Assembly: GCA_013153655.1 (NCBI GenBank) | Contig: JAADEB010000147.1 | Coordinates: 1 to 12,558, forward strand | Direction of reading: 5' to 3' | Length of the DNA: 12,558 nucleotides | From: Chlorobiota bacterium | GTDB lineage: Bacteria; Bacteroidota; Bacteroidia; Flavobacteriales; Flavobacteriaceae | Part shown: in pieces, positions 1 through 7,864 of the stretch | Numbering within the stretch: the first letter of the stretch is position 1 | Layout: every line of letters starts with the position of its first letter | Position numbers and translations under genes: made by a program | The notes under the pieces: model-generated | The model's database searches: none | Seen by the model: only the letters and a program-made list of their open reading frames with translations | What the model was told of the DNA's origin: nothing

Positions 1-889
1 CGGCCCGGTAAGCACCCCGGAGCATTTCTTCGAAACGATCGTAGCCCAGACCCAGAGCCACCGCCAATCCCACGGCGGACCAAAGGGAATAACGGCCGCC
101 CACAAAATCCCACATGGGAAAAATGTTTTCTTCGGCGATTCCGAAACCGGCGGCTTTTGCGGGATTGGCCGTTACGGCCCAAAAGTGTTTACGAATGCTT
201 TCCAAACCATACATTTCGCTCAATCTATCCTTGACGATTCCCGCATTCATCAGGGTTTCGGGCGTAGAAAAAGATTTGGAAACCACGATATAGAGGGTTT
301 CCTCCGGAGGAAAGGCTTCGAAAACTTTTTTGACGTGTTCGTTGTCCACATTGGCCATAAAAGCCACCGGCGCTTTTTGGTATGGCGCCAAGGCATGAAT
401 GGCCGTCATGGGTCCCAAAAACGATCCGCCGATACCGATATTGACCACATAGCGCAAGGGTTTGCCTGTGGATCCGGTTAACCGGCGGTTATGAAAGTGT
501 CCGGATAAAGCTTTCATCCGTCGGCGCACTTCGTAAATTTCGGGCATGATGTCGCGTCCCTCCACCGTTAGGCTATTTCCTTCGGGCAGGCGTAGCGCCG
601 TGTGCAGGGCGGGCCGGTTTTCGGTAATATTGACTTTTTCTCCCTTGAACAAAGCCTCGATACGTTGTTCAACATGCAATTGAGCATGTAAAGCTTCGGC
701 CGCTTCCAGCAGTTCGTCGGTTAAGTGGGTTTTGCCGTAATCCAGGATAAAAAAATCGTTTTCCAGCACAAAACGGGTGGCACGCTCCTTGTCGCGGTCG
801 AATAAATCGCGGATATGGGGCCGTTCTTTCGCTAGCTTTTCCATATGCCGGTGAGCGGCGGTTCGGTTAAAAGGGACGTAATTATTCAT
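1..889 (-). CDS. pgi: Glucose-6-phosphate isomerase, N-terminal 296 residues (cut by window edge)
   Basis: This cytoplasmic enzyme interconverts glucose 6-phosphate and fructose 6-phosphate in glycolysis and gluconeogenesis. The frame is open from an ATG at 889 down to the window edge, giving 296 codons of a protein that is usually about 450-550 aa. Seen directly: the sugar-phosphate-binding motif GIGGSFLGP (residues 152-160), the serine/threonine-rich phosphate loop VVSKSFSTPET (about 202-212), and the family signature DFVGGRYSLWSAVG (261-274). Its Arg266 corresponds to the catalytic arginine of the family. The catalytic Glu, His and Lys of the C-terminal half lie outside the window. The start codon overlaps the stop of the upstream M23 peptidase gene by 8 bases (ATGAATAA), so the two are probably co-transcribed and translationally coupled. 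No promoter of its own is visible. The identification is firm. Confidence 0.96.
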   Translation of the reverse strand, partial: MNNYVPFNRTAAHRHMEKLAKERPHIRDLFDRDKERATRFVLENDFFILDYGKTHLTDELLEAAEALHAQLHVEQRIEALFKGEKVNITENRPALHTALRLPEGNSLTVEGRDIMPEIYEVRRRMKALSGHFHNRRLTGSTGKPLRYVVNIGIGGSFLGPMTAIHALAPYQKAPVAFMANVDNEHVKKVFEAFPPEETLYIVVSKSFSTPETLMNAGIVKDRLSEMYGLESIRKHFWAVTANPAKAAGFGIAEENIFPMWDFVGGRYSLWSAVGLAVALGLGYDRFEEMLRGAYRA

Positions 890-2147
890 AGGGAATGCTG
901 TCTAATTGTTTTTTCAATGGCTCGATAAATTTCAGAAATTCGTCCATCCGGGAGGAATCCAGGGATTTGGCTTGCGGAAGTTTTTGTTTGAACGGGTCCA
1001 CTTGTCGGCCGTTTTTCCAGAAACGGTAACAGACGTGCGGCCCGGTGGTGTAGCCCGTCATGCCCACGTAACCGATTACGTCGCCTTGGCGTACATGAAC
1101 CCCTTTGCGCATACCTTTGGCAAAGCGGCTCATGTGGAGGTATTGGGTGGCATAGGTGCTGTTGTGGCGGATTTTGATATAATTACCGTTACCGCGTGTG
1201 TAACCGATTTTTTCGATATAGCCGTCGGCTGTGGCATGAATGGGGGTGCCTACGGGAGCGGCGAAATCTGTGCCCAGGTGCGGCTTGATGCGGCCGTAGA
1301 TGCGCACATAGCGCCGCATGGAATAGCGCGAACTGATTCGCCCGAATTTCAAGGGTGATTTCAGGAATTGCTTGCGCAGGGATCGACCTTTTTCGTCAAA
1401 ATAATCGTAGCGGTGGTTCACCGTGTCGAATTCGTAGCGAAAGGCATAGATGGTGTCGCCGCGGTGATAGAAGACCGAAGCCGGCACTTCGCCGATACCC
1501 AGGTAGCGGTCGTCCGCATAGCGGTCCGTGTAGATGGCCTTGAAGCCGTCGCCGGGAAAGAGATGGAAAAAATCCACCGTCCAGGCATAAATGTCCGAAA
1601 GTTTTAAGGCCAATACGGGACTGATGCCCTTGCGGTCCAGATCGGCGAAGAGCGATTGGCGTATGGGATTGCCGATGCGGCGCATAACATGTCGAACGGG
1701 TTTTTCGAAAGCACGGTAAACGGTGTCCGAAAGGGTAGTGTCCAGGTAAATAATCCGGTAGTCCACCGGCGATTGTTCGTACACAAACACCGAAGGTTTG
1801 GCCGTCGAATCTTTCTTTTCTTTATCATAAAGCATGAAATAGGGTTTGCCTACCTGCAAGGTACGCACGTCCCAGGCATGGCCCAGCCGAGAGGTGACGG
1901 CATAAACTTCCGCCGGTGAAAAATGTCGTTGCATCAATATTTTTCCGAAGGTTTCGTTGCGGCGAACCGTATCGGCTTCGATGCGCCATTTTTCCTTGTC
2001 GAAATCCAGAAAGTAGTCTTTTGGCTTCGTGCTGGTGCTGTCGGAGGTGACGGGGGCGGTGTCCTTTGCGGATTTTCCCGTGTCGTGGCAAGCTGCCAAC
2101 CCAAATAAAAATATCCAAACCGGCAGAAATCTTATCGTCTTTTTCAT
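882..2147 (-). CDS. M23 family (LytM-type) metallopeptidase, outer-membrane lipoprotein
   Basis: This is a predicted peptidoglycan endopeptidase of 421 aa, likely acting on the cell wall from the periplasmic face of the envelope. A lipoprotein signal peptide ends in a clean lipobox, LAAC (Cys20), followed by a Ser/Thr/Asp-rich linker. Residues about 55-270 form a family-specific N-terminal region, and the LytM domain covers about 275-395. Metal-site motifs seen are HLGTD (His300, Asp304), YLH (His348) and GPHVC (His381, Cys383). The usual HxH motif is HxC here, so the residue that is normally the third zinc ligand is Cys. I recall this HVCYRFWKNG form from other Flavobacteria, so it may be a subfamily trait. 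I chose the ATG at 2147 because it gives the signal peptide; the frame extends upstream to 2234, but that lies inside the tRNA gene. It overlaps pgi by 8 bases. Confidence 0.9.
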   Translation of the reverse strand: MKKTIRFLPVWIFLFGLAACHDTGKSAKDTAPVTSDSTSTKPKDYFLDFDKEKWRIEADTVRRNETFGKILMQRHFSPAEVYAVTSRLGHAWDVRTLQVGKPYFMLYDKEKKDSTAKPSVFVYEQSPVDYRIIYLDTTLSDTVYRAFEKPVRHVMRRIGNPIRQSLFADLDRKGISPVLALKLSDIYAWTVDFFHLFPGDGFKAIYTDRYADDRYLGIGEVPASVFYHRGDTIYAFRYEFDTVNHRYDYFDEKGRSLRKQFLKSPLKFGRISSRYSMRRYVRIYGRIKPHLGTDFAAPVGTPIHATADGYIEKIGYTRGNGNYIKIRHNSTYATQYLHMSRFAKGMRKGVHVRQGDVIGYVGMTGYTTGPHVCYRFWKNGRQVDPFKQKLPQAKSLDSSRMDEFLKFIEPLKKQLDSIPYE

Positions 2148-2151
2148 AAGG

Positions 2152-2159
2152 CAAAAATA
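2152..2159 (-). promoter_or_regulatory. Possible minus-7 box for the M23-pgi operon
   Basis: TATTTTTG on the minus strand fits the Bacteroidota minus-7 consensus TAnnTTTG exactly. It lies inside the U-tract of the tRNA terminator and ends 4 bases before the M23 ATG, so use of this box would give a leaderless or nearly leaderless mRNA. No TTG minus-33 element is found 17-23 bases upstream, because the terminator stem occupies that space. The match could be a by-product of the T-rich tail. Confidence 0.3.
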
Positions 2160-2191
2160 AAAAAAGCAGCCGTTTCGGTAAACGACTGCTT
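2153..2191 (-). terminator. Rho-independent terminator of tRNA-Gln
   Basis: On the minus strand a 12-bp stem (2180-2191 paired with 2164-2175, one G-T wobble, 4-base loop ACCG) is followed by TTTTTATTTTT (2163-2153). It lies 4 bases past the tRNA 3' end and just before the M23 start codon, so it separates the tRNA transcript from the peptidase-pgi operon, unless readthrough occurs. Confidence 0.85.
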
Positions 2192-2195
2192 CGCG

Positions 2196-2266
2196 TAGAC
2201 CCGCCAGGATTCGAACCTGGACAAGCAGAACCAAAATCTGCGGTGCTGCCGTTACACCACGGGTCT
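2196..2266 (-). tRNA. tRNA-Gln (anticodon TTG)
   Basis: A 71-nt cloverleaf can be folded by eye. The acceptor stem AGACCCG pairs with CGGGTCT, with discriminator A at 2196. The D arm is GTG/CAC. The anticodon stem GCAGA/TCTGC encloses the loop TTTTGGT, giving anticodon TTG, which reads CAA/CAG (Gln). The T arm is CCAGG-TTCGAAT-CCTGG. The 3' CCA is not encoded. It stands alone, with a strong promoter upstream and a hairpin terminator directly downstream. Confidence 0.96.
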
Positions 2267-2280
2267 GTCAAAAAGCGATG

Positions 2281-2313
2281 CAAATATACGAAAAATATTT
2301 TTTTACGAACAAA
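2281..2313 (-). promoter_or_regulatory. Promoter of tRNA-Gln (Bacteroidota type)
   Basis: On the minus strand, TTTG (2313-2310) and TATATTTG (2288-2281) are separated by 21 bases. This is a full match to the Bacteroidota sigma-A consensus TTTG-N17-23-TAnnTTTG. Transcription would begin a few bases before the mature tRNA 5' end at 2266. Confidence 0.75.
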
Positions 2314-2564
2314 AAAAAATTTCTGAATATAATTTAATATTAAAAAAACCATTTAAGTAATTGGAATTGAGGGGAAAGCAAATTGATATTGATATGGAAT
2401 CGAAATGGATTTGATAAATTTACCGGATAAAGGGTGAAAGGAGGATGCCATAATATTAATAATAATGTAGGCATATTTTGAAATAACAAATAATATTTAC
2501 ATTGTCTTCTCGTTTAGTTTAGGCGGATAAAAAAATCAAATCGAATGAATTTGCTCAAAACTTA

Positions 2565-2592
2565 TTTGATTTTGAAAAATATTATATATTTG
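2565..2592 (+). promoter_or_regulatory. Probable promoter of gldJ
   Basis: TATATTTG at 2585-2592 is an exact minus-7 match (TAnnTTTG) followed by CATTCG, resembling the tRNA-Gln promoter on the other strand (TATATTTGCATCG). The best upstream element, TTTG at 2565-2568, is 16 bases away, slightly short of the usual spacing. It implies a leader of roughly 30 bases before the ATG at 2629 and supports that start over the upstream in-frame ATG at 2545. Confidence 0.55.
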
Positions 2593-2628
2593 CATTCGTA
2601 CAATAGTGTAAAAATTCATTTCACGAAT

Positions 2629-4281
2629 ATGAAATATTTCGATTTTATCAAGCTGATGTTGGTGATGCTTCTTATGGCATCATTGGGGTCTTGTTCCAAT
2701 AAAACCATTTCCCGCGGAACCGGTATGGTGATTAATGACCCTAAGGGAGGTTTTCAATACAATACCAATTATATGGACCAGGGTTTTGCCCCCGGTTTGG
2801 TATTTATCGAAGGAGGTACTTTCACCATGGGTGATCGAGGAGATGATATCATGCACGAATGGAACAGTGTACCCCGCGAAATGCATGTACGCTCTTTCTA
2901 TATGGACGAAACGGAGGTAACCAACCTGATGTATTTGGAATATTTGGATTGGTTGAAACGCGTTTTTCCTCCCGATAATCCCCAATATCGTCATATATAC
3001 GAAGGTGCATTACCCGACACTTTGGTTTGGCGTGCTCCTTTAAGCTATGCCGAAGATTTGGTGGTTAATTACCTTCGTCATCCGGCTTATGCCGAATATC
3101 CCGTTGTGGGGGTTAACTGGGTGCAAGCCGTACAATATGCCAATTGGCGTACCGACCGTGTGAATGAAATGCGCTTGATCAAAAATCGAAAGCTTAAAAA
3201 AGAAGCCATTTACAACGAAACCGCCGAAGGTTCTTTTAATACGGAAACATATTTGACTTCACCTCAACTTGCTTTCGGAGGTAACACCGAATTTATCGTT
3301 ACCAAACGGGTGCGGGGCAAAGACAGTGTACAAAACCAATTGCAAACGGCCACCATTTCTTCCGGTATCATCGTTCCCAAATACCGTCTTCCCACCGAAG
3401 CCGAATGGGAATACGCCGCAAAAGCCGATATCGGCAATCGCTCCTACAATCGTTTGGAAAATCGTAATATCTATCCTTGGAAAGGTACGGCCACCCGTTA
3501 TTTGGGACGCGGACGTAACCGTGGAAAAGAATTGGCCAATTTCAAACAAAGCGACGGCGATTACAGCGGCTTGGCAGGTTGGTCCGACGATGCCGCCGAC
3601 ATTACGGCGCCCGTCAAAACTTATCCTCCCAACGATTTCGGATTATATGATATGGCCGGTAATGTCAACGAATGGGTAGCCGATGTTTACCGTCCCATCA
3701 TCGACGATCAGGAGAGTGATTTTAACTACTATCGTGGTAATGTTTATACCAAAACCGCTTTTGATGAAGAAGGAAATTTGGTTATCATTACACCCGATAG
3801 CATCCCGTATGACACTTTGTCCAACGGTAAAATTATTTATAAAGAATTGCCCGGTGCCCCCGCAAAAAAATTGATCGATGAAAAAGAATTGTACTTGCGT
3901 CAAAACTTCTATCGTGCCGATAACCGTGATTATAAAGACGGTGACTTGCAATCATCCCGTTTCTACAACATGAATCCCGAGGATGTCGCCGCAGATCCCA
4001 ACAAACGCATGTACAATTCACCCATTCACCGTATCTACAAAGACAGCATCAACGGTTTGGTTCGCGAATATGACAAAACCAACTCGCGCACCTCTCTAAT
4101 CAACAACGAAGTGCGGGTCTATAAAGGCGGTTCGTGGAAAGACCGTGCCTATTGGCTCCAACCCTCCAAACGCCGCTTCTTGCCGCAATACCTTTCCACC
4201 AACGACATCGGATTCCGTTGTGCTATGTCGCGCTTCGGTAAGAAAACCATCAAGAAATCTTACCGCCGGCCCGTTAACTAA
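2629..4281 (+). CDS. gldJ: Gliding motility / T9SS lipoprotein GldJ
   Basis: This outer-membrane-associated lipoprotein has a sulfatase-modifying-factor (FGE/SUMF1) fold and in F. johnsoniae is needed for gliding and for stability of GldK. It is 550 aa, near the about 560 aa of F. johnsoniae GldJ. A signal peptide ends at Cys22 (LGSC). SUMF blocks are FIEGGTFTMG (59-68), FYMDETEVTN (90-99), YPVVGVNW (157-164), YRLPTEAEWEYAA (252-264), GLYDMAGNVNEW (338-349) and GGSWKD...GFRC (500-531). A roughly 140-residue insertion sits between the last two blocks (about 355-494). The positions of the two FGE catalytic cysteines are Asp505 and Leu510, so it cannot make formylglycine by the FGE mechanism. 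I placed the start at the ATG that begins the signal peptide; the upstream ATG at 2545 would put a minus-7 box inside the gene. I call it GldJ rather than GldK because of its length and because a second paralogue heads gldLMN. A hairpin terminator follows. Confidence 0.88.
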   Translation: MKYFDFIKLMLVMLLMASLGSCSNKTISRGTGMVINDPKGGFQYNTNYMDQGFAPGLVFIEGGTFTMGDRGDDIMHEWNSVPREMHVRSFYMDETEVTNLMYLEYLDWLKRVFPPDNPQYRHIYEGALPDTLVWRAPLSYAEDLVVNYLRHPAYAEYPVVGVNWVQAVQYANWRTDRVNEMRLIKNRKLKKEAIYNETAEGSFNTETYLTSPQLAFGGNTEFIVTKRVRGKDSVQNQLQTATISSGIIVPKYRLPTEAEWEYAAKADIGNRSYNRLENRNIYPWKGTATRYLGRGRNRGKELANFKQSDGDYSGLAGWSDDAADITAPVKTYPPNDFGLYDMAGNVNEWVADVYRPIIDDQESDFNYYRGNVYTKTAFDEEGNLVIITPDSIPYDTLSNGKIIYKELPGAPAKKLIDEKELYLRQNFYRADNRDYKDGDLQSSRFYNMNPEDVAADPNKRMYNSPIHRIYKDSINGLVREYDKTNSRTSLINNEVRVYKGGSWKDRAYWLQPSKRRFLPQYLSTNDIGFRCAMSRFGKKTIKKSYRRPVN

Positions 4282-4301
4282 TGAAATTTGAAATACATAC
4301 G

Positions 4302-4331
4302 AAAACCGGGTGTTTGGGCACTCGGTTTTTT
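4302..4331 (+). terminator. Rho-independent terminator after gldJ
   Basis: An 11-bp stem (4302-4312 with 4319-4329, one G-T wobble) with loop TTTGGG continues into a T run (4326-4331) and GCTTTT. It begins 20 bases after the gldJ stop and ends about 30 bases before the topA start, so gldJ is probably a single-gene transcript. Confidence 0.8.
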
Positions 4332-4360
4332 GCTTTTAGCCAATGAAGTAATCTAAAATT

Positions 4361-6784
4361 ATGGGAAACAAACTTTTAATCGTTGAATCGCCGGCCAAGG
4401 CCAAAACCATTCAGAAATATTTGGGCAAAGGTTTCGAAGTGTCGTCCTCCTACGGACATATCGCCGATTTGCCCGAAGACGAAATGGGTATCGACCTGAA
4501 AACTTTCGAACCCAAATATATCGTCCCCAAAGACAAGGAAAGGGTGGTCAATCGCTTGAAAAAACAGGTAAAACAAGCCGATACGGTCTATCTCGCCAGT
4601 GATGAAGACCGCGAAGGGGAAGCTATTGCCTGGCATTTGCAGAATGTTTTGGGGTTGGAAAACAAGGCACAGAGAATTGTTTTTCATGAAATTACCAAAA
4701 AAGCCGTAACCCAAGCCCTGGAAAATCCACGCGATATCAATTACGACCTGGTCAATGCACAACAGGCTCGTCGCGTATTGGACCGCCTGGTGGGTTACAA
4801 ACTTTCCCCTGTTTTGTGGAAAAAAATCAAGCGTGGCCTTTCGGCGGGCCGCGTGCAATCGGTAGCCGTTCGCCTTATTGTAGAAAAAGAAAAGGAAATC
4901 AAAAACTTTAAACCCGAGCGCTATTTTAAGGTAACGGGTGATTTCACAAGCGAAACTTCCGGGGACCGCATCAAAGCCGATTTGGATCATACCTTTAAGG
5001 AAGCATCCGAAGTTAAAGCTTTTTTCGAATCGCTTGGTGATGCCGAATTTCGTGTCTCGTCGGTGGAAAAAAAACCGGGAAAAAAGAACCCTCCGGCTCC
5101 GTTTACCACATCCACATTACAGCAGGAAGCATCGCGCCTCTACGGTTTTAGCGTCAGCAAAACCATGCAATTGGCCCAATATCTTTATGAAAACGGGTAT
5201 ATCACCTATATGCGTACCGACAGTGTTCACCTTTCGGACGAAGCCATCCGGGCCGCCAAAAAAGTGGTTACCGAAAAATTCGGTGCCCGATATGCAAGAC
5301 CTCATCAGTATCGTACCAAGTCCAAAAACGCTCAGGAAGCCCACGAGGCCATTCGCCCCACATCCCTGGAAAACGAAAATCCCGTGCTGGACCGCGATGC
5401 CGAAAAACTTTACCGTTTGATTTGGAAACGAACCTTGGCTTCGCAGATGAAACCGGCCGAATTTGAATACACTACGGTCAATATCGATGTGTCCGATTCG
5501 CCTCACCGTTTCAAGGCCAAAGGCAAAACCATCCTTTTCGACGGTTTCCTTCGCCTTTATCAGACCGCCGATACGGATGAATCGGGTGACCAGATTTTTA
5601 CCGTCAAAGAGGGCGAAGCATTGACCCTGGAAGAGGCCCGTGCCCCCGAAAAATTCGCCAAAGCCCCCGTGCGCTACACCGAGGCTTCCCTGGTAAGAAA
5701 ATTGGAAGAATTGGGCATCGGACGTCCGTCCACTTATGCACCCACCATTTCTACCATCCAACGCCGCGATTACGTGGTCAAGCGAACCCTTCCCGCCCGT
5801 CAGCGCGAAGTGCAACACATCCTCTGGAAAGACGGAAGCATTTCCACCAAAAAGGTGAAGGAAAAATACGGTTACGAAAAAAATAAACTTATTCCCACCG
5901 ATATGGGTATTATCGTCACCGGTTTCCTAACCGAGCATTTTGCCGATATCATGGATTATCATTTTACCGCCCAGGTGGAAGAAGAATTCGACAAGGTGGC
6001 CCGGGGCGAAGAAGATTGGAAAGAAGTGATTCGCCATTTCTACGACAAATTCGAACCCGTGGTGGAACGTGTGGAAAAGGAATCCAAACGCGCCAAAGGT
6101 GAGCGTTTGCTGGGTAAAGATCCCGAAACCGGGTTGAATGTTTACGTCAAATACGGACCCTACGGTCCCATGGTACAAATGGGCGAAAGCCTCCAAAAGG
6201 AAAAACCCAAATATGCCTCCCTCTTGCCCGGGATGACCATTATGGACCTTAGCCTGGAAGAAGCATTGGAGTTGTTTAAATTGCCCAAAAAAATCGGTGA
6301 AATCGATGGCGAAGAAGTGGTGGTGGGCAACGGCAAGTTCGGACCTTATATCCGTTTTAAAAATAAATTTTACAACATTCCCAAGCATATCAATCCTTTG
6401 AAAATAAGCTTGGAAGAGGCCCGTACGCTTATCGAACGCAAGCAAGCCATGGATAAACCCGTGGCCCACATCGACGGAAAACCCGTTTTTCTGCAATCCG
6501 GCAGATACGGTCCGTACCTCAAATGGAATAATATGAACATTCCCATCCCGCGTGGCACCGACCCCCATGGGCTGGACGAAGGGAAAGTGAAGGAATTGAT
6601 TGCGGCCAAATTGGAAAAAGACAAGAAAAACACCTTGAAGGAATGGCCCGGCGGCTACACCTTGCGTAAAGGCGGCTGGGGAAAATTGTATGTTTATTCC
6701 CCCGACGGCAAGCGAAAAATGTTTCCCAAAGACGCCGATCCAGAAAAATGGGATGAGGCCAAAGTACGCGCCTTGTTTAAATAA
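4361..6784 (+). CDS. topA: DNA topoisomerase I (type IA, omega protein)
   Basis: This enzyme relaxes negatively supercoiled DNA by passing one strand through a transient 5'-phosphotyrosine break. It has 807 aa. The TOPRIM domain is at the N terminus, with LLIVESPAKAKTI (Glu9) and the Mg-binding DEDREGE (Asp81, Asp83, Glu85). The catalytic tyrosine is Tyr283 in GYITYMRTDS. Other family blocks include QEAHEAIRPT and LGIGRPSTYAPTI. The C-terminal third carries repeats marked by YGPYGPM (about 598), GKFGPYIR (658), GRYGPYLK (714) and GGWGKLYVY (771). These replace the Cys4 zinc fingers of E. coli TopA, and I found no cysteine in the whole protein. The start is ATG after the A-rich leader TAATCTAAAATT. 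It sits between gldJ and the ureohydrolase-like gene, whose start is 6 bases beyond its stop. Confidence 0.97.
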   Translation: MGNKLLIVESPAKAKTIQKYLGKGFEVSSSYGHIADLPEDEMGIDLKTFEPKYIVPKDKERVVNRLKKQVKQADTVYLASDEDREGEAIAWHLQNVLGLENKAQRIVFHEITKKAVTQALENPRDINYDLVNAQQARRVLDRLVGYKLSPVLWKKIKRGLSAGRVQSVAVRLIVEKEKEIKNFKPERYFKVTGDFTSETSGDRIKADLDHTFKEASEVKAFFESLGDAEFRVSSVEKKPGKKNPPAPFTTSTLQQEASRLYGFSVSKTMQLAQYLYENGYITYMRTDSVHLSDEAIRAAKKVVTEKFGARYARPHQYRTKSKNAQEAHEAIRPTSLENENPVLDRDAEKLYRLIWKRTLASQMKPAEFEYTTVNIDVSDSPHRFKAKGKTILFDGFLRLYQTADTDESGDQIFTVKEGEALTLEEARAPEKFAKAPVRYTEASLVRKLEELGIGRPSTYAPTISTIQRRDYVVKRTLPARQREVQHILWKDGSISTKKVKEKYGYEKNKLIPTDMGIIVTGFLTEHFADIMDYHFTAQVEEEFDKVARGEEDWKEVIRHFYDKFEPVVERVEKESKRAKGERLLGKDPETGLNVYVKYGPYGPMVQMGESLQKEKPKYASLLPGMTIMDLSLEEALELFKLPKKIGEIDGEEVVVGNGKFGPYIRFKNKFYNIPKHINPLKISLEEARTLIERKQAMDKPVAHIDGKPVFLQSGRYGPYLKWNNMNIPIPRGTDPHGLDEGKVKELIAAKLEKDKKNTLKEWPGGYTLRKGGWGKLYVYSPDGKRKMFPKDADPEKWDEAKVRALFK

Positions 6785-6790
6785 AATTCC

Positions 6791-7846
6791 GTGTTAGAGG
6801 AAATTTTTCTTCCGGTTGACCGAAAAGCCTTGACCCGTTCCAACGGTGTCCGGCTCCAATGGCATATCCCTGGTTTTATGCCCCCTTGGGAAGAAGCGGA
6901 TTTATTGATTTTCGGCATCCGGACCCGCAGCCGGGACGGGGAAGACCCTTTCGTTTGTCGCGAACTTAACCGGCTGGAATGGGGGCGTACGGAAGTACGG
7001 GCGGTTCATTTGGGTATTTTACCCGTGGATACATCCGGCGAGCAAAGCCGTAATTGGTTGAAAAACATCAAACATTATATCCGTGAAAACAATCCCCGGG
7101 CCAAAATCTTGATTTATGCCGACCGCGTACCTTCCGCCTTTATGTTGGAAGGTTGGCTGGACGAAGACGGCCGGACGGTTTTGTTTTCGCCGGGTTCGCA
7201 CCTTACTCCGGAACATGTTTGGGCGGTATTGGGTCGCAAGACGGGGCAAGGCCATCTTCATATTGCAGGGATTCAAATCTATCATACGGAAAAAGATTTT
7301 AACCGCCTGTTAACCTTCGGCGAGGTGGATATTTGGCGTTTGTCGGATTTGAAAAAGGAAGCGGATTTGATGGAAACGCTTATGCGCGATGCCGGCACGG
7401 TGTTGTGCGGGATGGATATGCTGGCTTTCGGTGTGACGGCTAATGTTTCGCATCCCGTGGCCGGTTTTGATATATACGATTGGGTGGGGATGTTCTATCA
7501 CTTCGGCATGTCGCCCACAGCCTCAGATATGTGGGTTTGGGAAAAGGCTCCCGGGGATTATCCGGAAAAAGACGCCGGGGCTTTGGCTATGGGAATTTGG
7601 CATATTGCCGATGGCATGAAAAATAAAACCGAAGATTTTCCGTTTATTGACAGGAACCGGCTACAAAAAGTGGAAATAATGGCTGATGGTCATAACATTG
7701 AATTGTATTTGAATCCCGACACCAGGCATTGGTGGGTAAAACTGCCGAAAGTAGGGGCATCGTATTGGATGCCTGTTACGCAAAAAGCGGTGGAAACAAT
7801 GAGGAAGGGTTTTTTGCCGTTTCATATTTTAAAACATTTCGTTTAA
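6791..7846 (+). CDS. Formimidoylglutamase/arginase-like protein lacking the metal site
   Basis: This 351-aa protein resembles, block by block, the ureohydrolase-fold proteins annotated as formimidoylglutamase in Flavobacteria. Matching blocks are an N-terminal FLPV segment, LLIFGIRT (38-45), VHLGILP (72-78), IAGIQIYH (158-165), MRDAGTVLCGMDM (198-210) and WHIADGMKNKTEDFPFIDRN (270-289), plus HWWVKLPK (313-320). The canonical dinuclear Mn motifs are gone: YADRVPS (109-115) stands where GGxHD is expected, FSPGSH (132-137) where DAHxD is expected, and GMDMLAFG (207-214) where SxDxDxxDP is expected, leaving only Asp209. It is therefore unlikely to hydrolyse a guanidino substrate. The GTG start, 6 bases after topA, is supported because the alignment to the family begins there. 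About half of its arginine codons are CGG or AGG (11 of 23), unlike its gld neighbours, suggesting lower expression. Its role is unknown. Assignment to the fold rests on remembered homologues. Confidence 0.72.
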   Translation: MLEEIFLPVDRKALTRSNGVRLQWHIPGFMPPWEEADLLIFGIRTRSRDGEDPFVCRELNRLEWGRTEVRAVHLGILPVDTSGEQSRNWLKNIKHYIRENNPRAKILIYADRVPSAFMLEGWLDEDGRTVLFSPGSHLTPEHVWAVLGRKTGQGHLHIAGIQIYHTEKDFNRLLTFGEVDIWRLSDLKKEADLMETLMRDAGTVLCGMDMLAFGVTANVSHPVAGFDIYDWVGMFYHFGMSPTASDMWVWEKAPGDYPEKDAGALAMGIWHIADGMKNKTEDFPFIDRNRLQKVEIMADGHNIELYLNPDTRHWWVKLPKVGASYWMPVTQKAVETMRKGFLPFHILKHFV

Positions 7847-7864
7847 TAAATTTTATAATGAACG

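Larger units (their letters stand above)
2267..2628. other. AT-rich divergent intergenic region
   Basis: These 362 bases lie between the tRNA-Gln gene (minus) and gldJ (plus). They are much richer in A+T than the flanking genes and contain the tRNA promoter at one end and a probable gldJ promoter at the other. In the middle (about 2340-2540) I see only short A/T-rich runs and a loose GATATT/GATAT repeat near 2382-2396. I find no convincing small gene, RNA fold or longer repeat there. Confidence 0.6.

Noticed and set aside
906..1358. 150-codon plus-strand open frame
   Set aside because: It is antisense to the M23 catalytic domain, whose conserved metal-site motifs identify the real frame.
2148..2234. 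Upstream in-frame extension of the M23 peptidase, starting at 2234
   Set aside because: It would begin inside the tRNA-Gln gene and run through its terminator, and it adds 29 residues ahead of an otherwise perfect lipoprotein signal peptide. The ATG at 2147 is far better.
1825..2352. 175-codon minus-strand open frame spanning the tRNA
   Set aside because: It overlaps the M23 gene in another frame and runs through the tRNA, its terminator and its promoter, so it cannot be a real gene.
2545..2628. Upstream ATG in frame with gldJ
   Set aside because: It would place a TATATTTG minus-7 box inside the coding region and bury the signal peptide 28 residues from the N terminus.
5117..6568. Two long minus-strand open frames (5117-5818 and 5927-6568)
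   Set aside because: Both are antisense to topA, whose catalytic and C-terminal repeat motifs run through the whole stretch on the plus strand.
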